Source: Thermoplasmata archaeon UBA184 (GTDB taxonomy: Archaea > Thermoplasmatota > Thermoplasmata > Lutacidiplasmatales > UBA184). Taken from it: a stretch of DNA of 23,786 bases. The notes beneath the pieces were generated by a model that saw nothing but the letters and a program-made list of their open reading frames with translations, was not told where the DNA came from and ran no database searches. Position numbers and translations under genes: made by a program. Of this stretch, positions 21,218 through 23,786 are shown piece after piece (positions within the stretch are counted from its first letter, which is position 1; each line of letters begins with the position of its first letter). The stretch spans positions 5,433 through 29,218 of the forward strand of contig DAEB01000002.1 in NCBI GenBank assembly GCA_002495185.1, written 5' to 3'.

Positions 21218-22804
21218 TCACCCCGGGAGGGTCGCGGGGGGATTCCCGCCCGGCTTCCCGAGCCCGCCTTCCAGGTCGCGAAGCACGACCCCGGCGGCGT
21301 TGTGCCCGGGGGCGCCGATCACGCCCCCGCCGGGATGCGTGGTCGACCCGCAGAGATAGAGCCCCGGCACCGGGGTCCGGTAGTTCGACCACCCCGGGAC
21401 GGGCCGGAAGGAGAAGATCTGGTCCGGGGTGATGTCGCACTGGTCGATGCACCCGCCGGTCATCCCGATCGTCCGCTCGATGTCGAGCGGCGTGACCACT
21501 TCGGAATGGAGGATGAGACGCCGGATGCCCGGGGCGTAGGCCTCGAGCGTGGCGAGGACCGTCTCCGCGACCTCGTCGCGTTGGTCGTCCCAAGATCCCG
21601 CCCGGAGCTCGCTCGGAGCGTACTGGACGAAGCACGTCATGGTGTGCTTTCCCGGCGGCGCGACCGACGGGTCGACCAGGCTCTGGAAGTAGACGTCGAT
21701 CGTGGGCTCGCGCGAAAACCGACCGTGCTTCGCGTCGTCGAACGCCCGCTCGATGTACTCCATCGAGGGCGAGATGTCGACCGCGCCCACGAGGTACGAC
21801 GGACTCGGGGCCGCGGTGAACTTCGGAATCGCTTCGAGCGCCGCGTTGAACTTGAGGCACGCTCCGTGCGAGCGCACCCGACGCAGGCGGTCCTCGACCG
21901 GACGCTCGAGGGTTCCGGGCGGAAGGAACTGGAGGAACGTGCGGTGGGTGTCGACGGACGAGACGACCGCGCGGGCTCGGAACGTCTCCCCGGTTTCGAG
22001 GCGGACCCCGACCGCGGAGCCGTTCTCGATGAGGATCTCGCACACCGCGGAGTCCGTCCGGATCGTCGCTCCCCAGTGAGTCGCGGAGCCGGCCATCGCT
22101 TCCGTGATCCGGCCCATCCCTCCCCGAGCGTGGCCCCAGACGCGGCGGTGCTCCCCCAGCCGGCCGATGTTGTGATGCCCGAGAATGTACGCCGTGCCCG
22201 GCGTGTACGGACCGGCGAACGCCCCGATGACCGCGCCCGCCGCGAGCGCGCCCTTCAGCGCCTCGCCTTCGAACCAGTCGTCGAGGAAGTCCCGGGCGCT
22301 GCGGAGGAACAGCTCGCGCAGCATCGTCTCCGCCTCCCGGGGCGGCATCGTCCCGATGAACTCGTTGAGCGGCGTCGGCGGTGCCATCATCGCCGGCTCG
22401 ATGAGGTCGAGCGCGTGGTCCCAGAACGCCACGTACTTCGGATAGGCCCGCGCGTCCTTCTCGGAGAACTTCGCGATCTCCTTCTGCTCTCGAGCTTCGT
22501 CGAGCCAGAACGTGAGGTGGCGGCCGTCCGGCTGCGGGGAGAACCCCTGGGGGTCGCACAGGATCGGGTCGTAGCCGAACTTCGGGAGCTCGAGATCGTC
22601 GACGATCTGCGGCCGGAGAAGGCCGCTCGCGTACGCGAAGGTGTTGATCCGAAAGCCGGGCCACGGCTCCTCGGTCACGCACGCGCCGCCGACGATCGAC
22701 CGTCGCTCGAGCACGAGGACCCGAGCGCCGGCCTTCGCGAGATACCCGGCGGCGATGAGCCCGTTGTGGCCGGCGCCGATGACGACCGCGTCGTAGTCGG
22801 CCAT
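21218..22804 (-). CDS. FAD-dependent oxidoreductase, PYROXD2/phytoene desaturase-like (COG1233)
   Basis: The 528-residue protein has an N-terminal FAD motif V-V-I-G-A-G-H-N-G-L-I-A-A-G-Y-L, then L-E-R-R...G-G-A-C-V-T-E-E, and the C-terminal P-G-L-Y-L-C-G-S-T-T-H-P-G-G-G-V signature typical of PYROXD2-type members. These proteins resemble phytoene desaturases but their substrates are mostly unknown; carotenoid synthesis is not supported because no crtB-type gene is nearby. Just before the terminal FAD motif, the residues usually reading like N-I-F-H are C-I-D-Q. ATG at 22804 was chosen for the immediate Rossmann strand and a TATA box ~29 nt upstream. It is divergent from the Rieske gene and cotranscribed with the CoxG-like gene. 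Confidence 0.87.
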   Translation of the reverse strand: MADYDAVVIGAGHNGLIAAGYLAKAGARVLVLERRSIVGGACVTEEPWPGFRINTFAYASGLLRPQIVDDLELPKFGYDPILCDPQGFSPQPDGRHLTFWLDEAREQKEIAKFSEKDARAYPKYVAFWDHALDLIEPAMMAPPTPLNEFIGTMPPREAETMLRELFLRSARDFLDDWFEGEALKGALAAGAVIGAFAGPYTPGTAYILGHHNIGRLGEHRRVWGHARGGMGRITEAMAGSATHWGATIRTDSAVCEILIENGSAVGVRLETGETFRARAVVSSVDTHRTFLQFLPPGTLERPVEDRLRRVRSHGACLKFNAALEAIPKFTAAPSPSYLVGAVDISPSMEYIERAFDDAKHGRFSREPTIDVYFQSLVDPSVAPPGKHTMTCFVQYAPSELRAGSWDDQRDEVAETVLATLEAYAPGIRRLILHSEVVTPLDIERTIGMTGGCIDQCDITPDQIFSFRPVPGWSNYRTPVPGLYLCGSTTHPGGGVIGAPGHNAAGVVLRDLEGGLGKPGGNPPATLPG

Positions 22805-22828
22805 CCCGCCTGCGGGAGGGAATGGTTC

Positions 22829-22837
22829 GGATAAACC
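22829..22837 (-). promoter_or_regulatory. TATA-like box for the COG1233/CoxG-like unit
   Basis: GGTTTATCC on the minus strand is centred about 29 nt upstream of the ATG at 22804, implying a nearly leaderless transcript. It is back to back with the Rieske promoter ~30 bp away. Confidence 0.6.
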
Positions 22838-22861
22838 TCTCGTCCGCTTTTCCCCGGGCGA

Positions 22862-22870
22862 AGAATTAAG
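22862..22870 (+). promoter_or_regulatory. TATA-like box for the Rieske oxygenase
   Basis: AGAATTAAG would place the transcript start near 22892, giving a ~17-nt leader that includes the GGAGG site at 22898-22902. Confidence 0.45.
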
Positions 22871-22897
22871 GATGGGTCCGCCTAAGTCACCGCGACC

Positions 22898-22905
22898 GGA
22901 GGGGG
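22898..22905 (+). promoter_or_regulatory. Shine-Dalgarno site selecting the TTG start of the Rieske gene
   Basis: GGAGGGGG ends 3 nt before the TTG at 22909. There is no ATG or GTG between the upstream in-frame stop (22867) and the conserved domain, so this site decides the start. Confidence 0.5.
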
Positions 22906-22908
22906 CCG

Positions 22909-23786
22909 TTGGCCAGCGCAGTTCCGTCCCGAGGGGAGGGGTCCCAGGCATTCGCGCGTGCCTTCCGCAGCGTCGACCGACCTCTCGACCGCGCCTCGAC
23001 CTTGCCGGGCCCGCTCTTCTCCGACCCTGCCGTCTTTGAGGAAGAGATGCGTCGCCTCTTCCGCTCCTCGTGGCAGTGCATCGGCCGAGAGGACGAGCTC
23101 CCGACCCCGGGTTCTTTCCGTACGGTCGAGGTCGCGGGCTCGGGTGTGCTCGTCCTCCGCAACGGCCGGGGGGAATTGCGGGCGTTCCACAATGTCTGCC
23201 GTCACCGAGGCACGCGTCTCGTGGAAGACGCCGAGGGAGACGGCCTCAAGAAACTCCTCTGCCCGTACCACGCCTGGACGTACGACCTCGACGGCCGGCT
23301 CCTCGGCGCACCGCACATGCAGGGTGCGAAGGCGTTCGACCGTTCCGAGTTCGGCCTTCTCCCGGTCTCGCTCTCGACGTGGCGCGGCTTCGTGTTCGTC
23401 AACCTCTCCGCGCGACCCGAGCCTCTCGAGAAGACGCTCGGGGGTCTCGTCGACCGCTGCGCGAACTACCCCCTCGAGGACCTCCGCCGAACGCATCGCG
23501 TGGTCTACGACATCGCGGCCAACTGGAAGCTGGTCGTCCAGAACGCGAACGAGTGCTACCACTGCCCCGGCGTCCACCCCCAGCTCGTCAAGATCACTCC
23601 CTACCGGTCCGGGGAGGAGGACCTCCGCGAAGGGCCCGTGTTCGGTGGCTGGATGGATTTCGTGGACGGCGTCCGCTCGGCGACGCTGAGCGGGACGACC
23701 TCGCGGGTCCCGTTCCCCGGGCTCTCGGCCGAGGACCGGAGGCGGGTCTACTACTACGTCCTCTACCCGGCGAACTTCCTGAGCCT
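22909..23786 (+). CDS. Rieske non-heme iron oxygenase, alpha subunit (3' truncated by window end)
   Basis: About 292 residues are visible, and the gene continues past the window. The N-terminal Rieske [2Fe-2S] domain has C97-R-H99 and C118-P-Y-H121, an intact C-x-H...C-x2-H set. The start of the catalytic domain shows N214-E-C-Y-H218-C-P-G-V-H223, which supplies the Asn/Glu and two His of the mononuclear iron site; the third ligand (Asp/Glu) lies beyond the end. The family hydroxylates or demethylates aromatic, quaternary-amine or other substrates using O2 and an electron-transfer reductase, which is not visible here. TTG at 22909 is chosen from its Shine-Dalgarno site and from the expected spacing to the T-L-P-G-P-L-F-S-D-P-x-x-F-E motif. 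Divergent from the COG1233 gene. Confidence 0.86.
   Translation, partial: MASAVPSRGEGSQAFARAFRSVDRPLDRASTLPGPLFSDPAVFEEEMRRLFRSSWQCIGREDELPTPGSFRTVEVAGSGVLVLRNGRGELRAFHNVCRHRGTRLVEDAEGDGLKKLLCPYHAWTYDLDGRLLGAPHMQGAKAFDRSEFGLLPVSLSTWRGFVFVNLSARPEPLEKTLGGLVDRCANYPLEDLRRTHRVVYDIAANWKLVVQNANECYHCPGVHPQLVKITPYRSGEEDLREGPVFGGWMDFVDGVRSATLSGTTSRVPFPGLSAEDRRRVYYYVLYPANFLS

Noticed and set aside
20766..22682. 638-residue minus-strand frame that would fuse an upstream region to the CoxG-like protein
   Set aside because: Only the last 148 residues look like a protein. The upstream part is another frame of the COG1233 gene, and the ATG at 21212 lies 5 nt after that gene's stop.
21218..22804. Carotenoid biosynthesis role (phytoene desaturase)
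   Set aside because: The C-terminal signature is PYROXD2-like and there is no phytoene synthase or other crt gene nearby.
1..23786. CRISPR array, insertion sequences, prophage or attachment sites
   Set aside because: No direct-repeat series, transposase, integrase or terminal inverted repeats were seen; the lone HNH protein has no mobile-element context.

Overview
This is a GC-rich 23.8 kb chromosomal segment that reads as archaeal, most likely a mesophilic, protein- or amino-acid-degrading euryarchaeote of the Thermoplasmatota type. The lineage is inference from gene content; no marker gene is present. Archaeal signs are: AT-rich TATA-like boxes about 25-35 nt upstream of many chosen start codons (leaderless or short-leader transcripts) in otherwise GC-rich DNA; an F420-dependent NADP reductase-like protein; an archaeal-type class III aminotransferase; and membrane proteins ending in short cytoplasmic zinc ribbons. 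I see no rRNA, tRNA, CRISPR array, insertion sequence or prophage gene. Coding density is high, and no stretch over 300 bases lacks a gene.

Layout. 1-6.2 kb: a ferritin-like/VIT1 fusion (MbfA-like metal transporter, minus); a PKD-repeat/TM/zinc-ribbon surface protein and threonine synthase (plus); an HNH nuclease plus F420-dependent NADP reductase-like pair (minus); a fold-type I aminotransferase (plus); and a 96-residue orphan (minus). 6.2-8.7 kb: a class III aminotransferase translationally coupled to a zinc alcohol dehydrogenase. 8.7-14.5 kb: a sugar nucleotidyltransferase, a universal stress protein, a DUF1028 protein, a tryptophanase, a TM/zinc-ribbon protein, an alpha/beta hydrolase and a 94-residue Cys/His orphan.

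14.5-20.7 kb is one tightly packed minus-strand operon: oppB-oppC-flavin amine oxidase-cupin-oppD-oppF. Every junction overlaps or is at most 4 nt. A flavoenzyme and a cupin are embedded between the permeases and ATPases of a peptide-type ABC importer, and no substrate-binding protein is seen. 20.8-23.8 kb is a divergent redox locus: a PYROXD2/COG1233-like FAD oxidoreductase plus a CoxG-like SRPBCC protein on minus, and a Rieske oxygenase alpha subunit on plus that runs off the window.

Taken together, the genes suggest import of peptides or amino compounds (Opp), amino acid breakdown (tryptophanase, two aminotransferases, amine oxidase, iminopeptidase-like hydrolase), disposal of aldehyde products (zinc dehydrogenase) and oxygen-dependent chemistry (Rieske oxygenase, flavin oxidase), with iron or manganese handling by the MbfA-like protein. 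The best candidates for something undescribed are the Opp operon with its embedded oxidase and cupin, and the adjacent Rieske/FAD/CoxG divergon.
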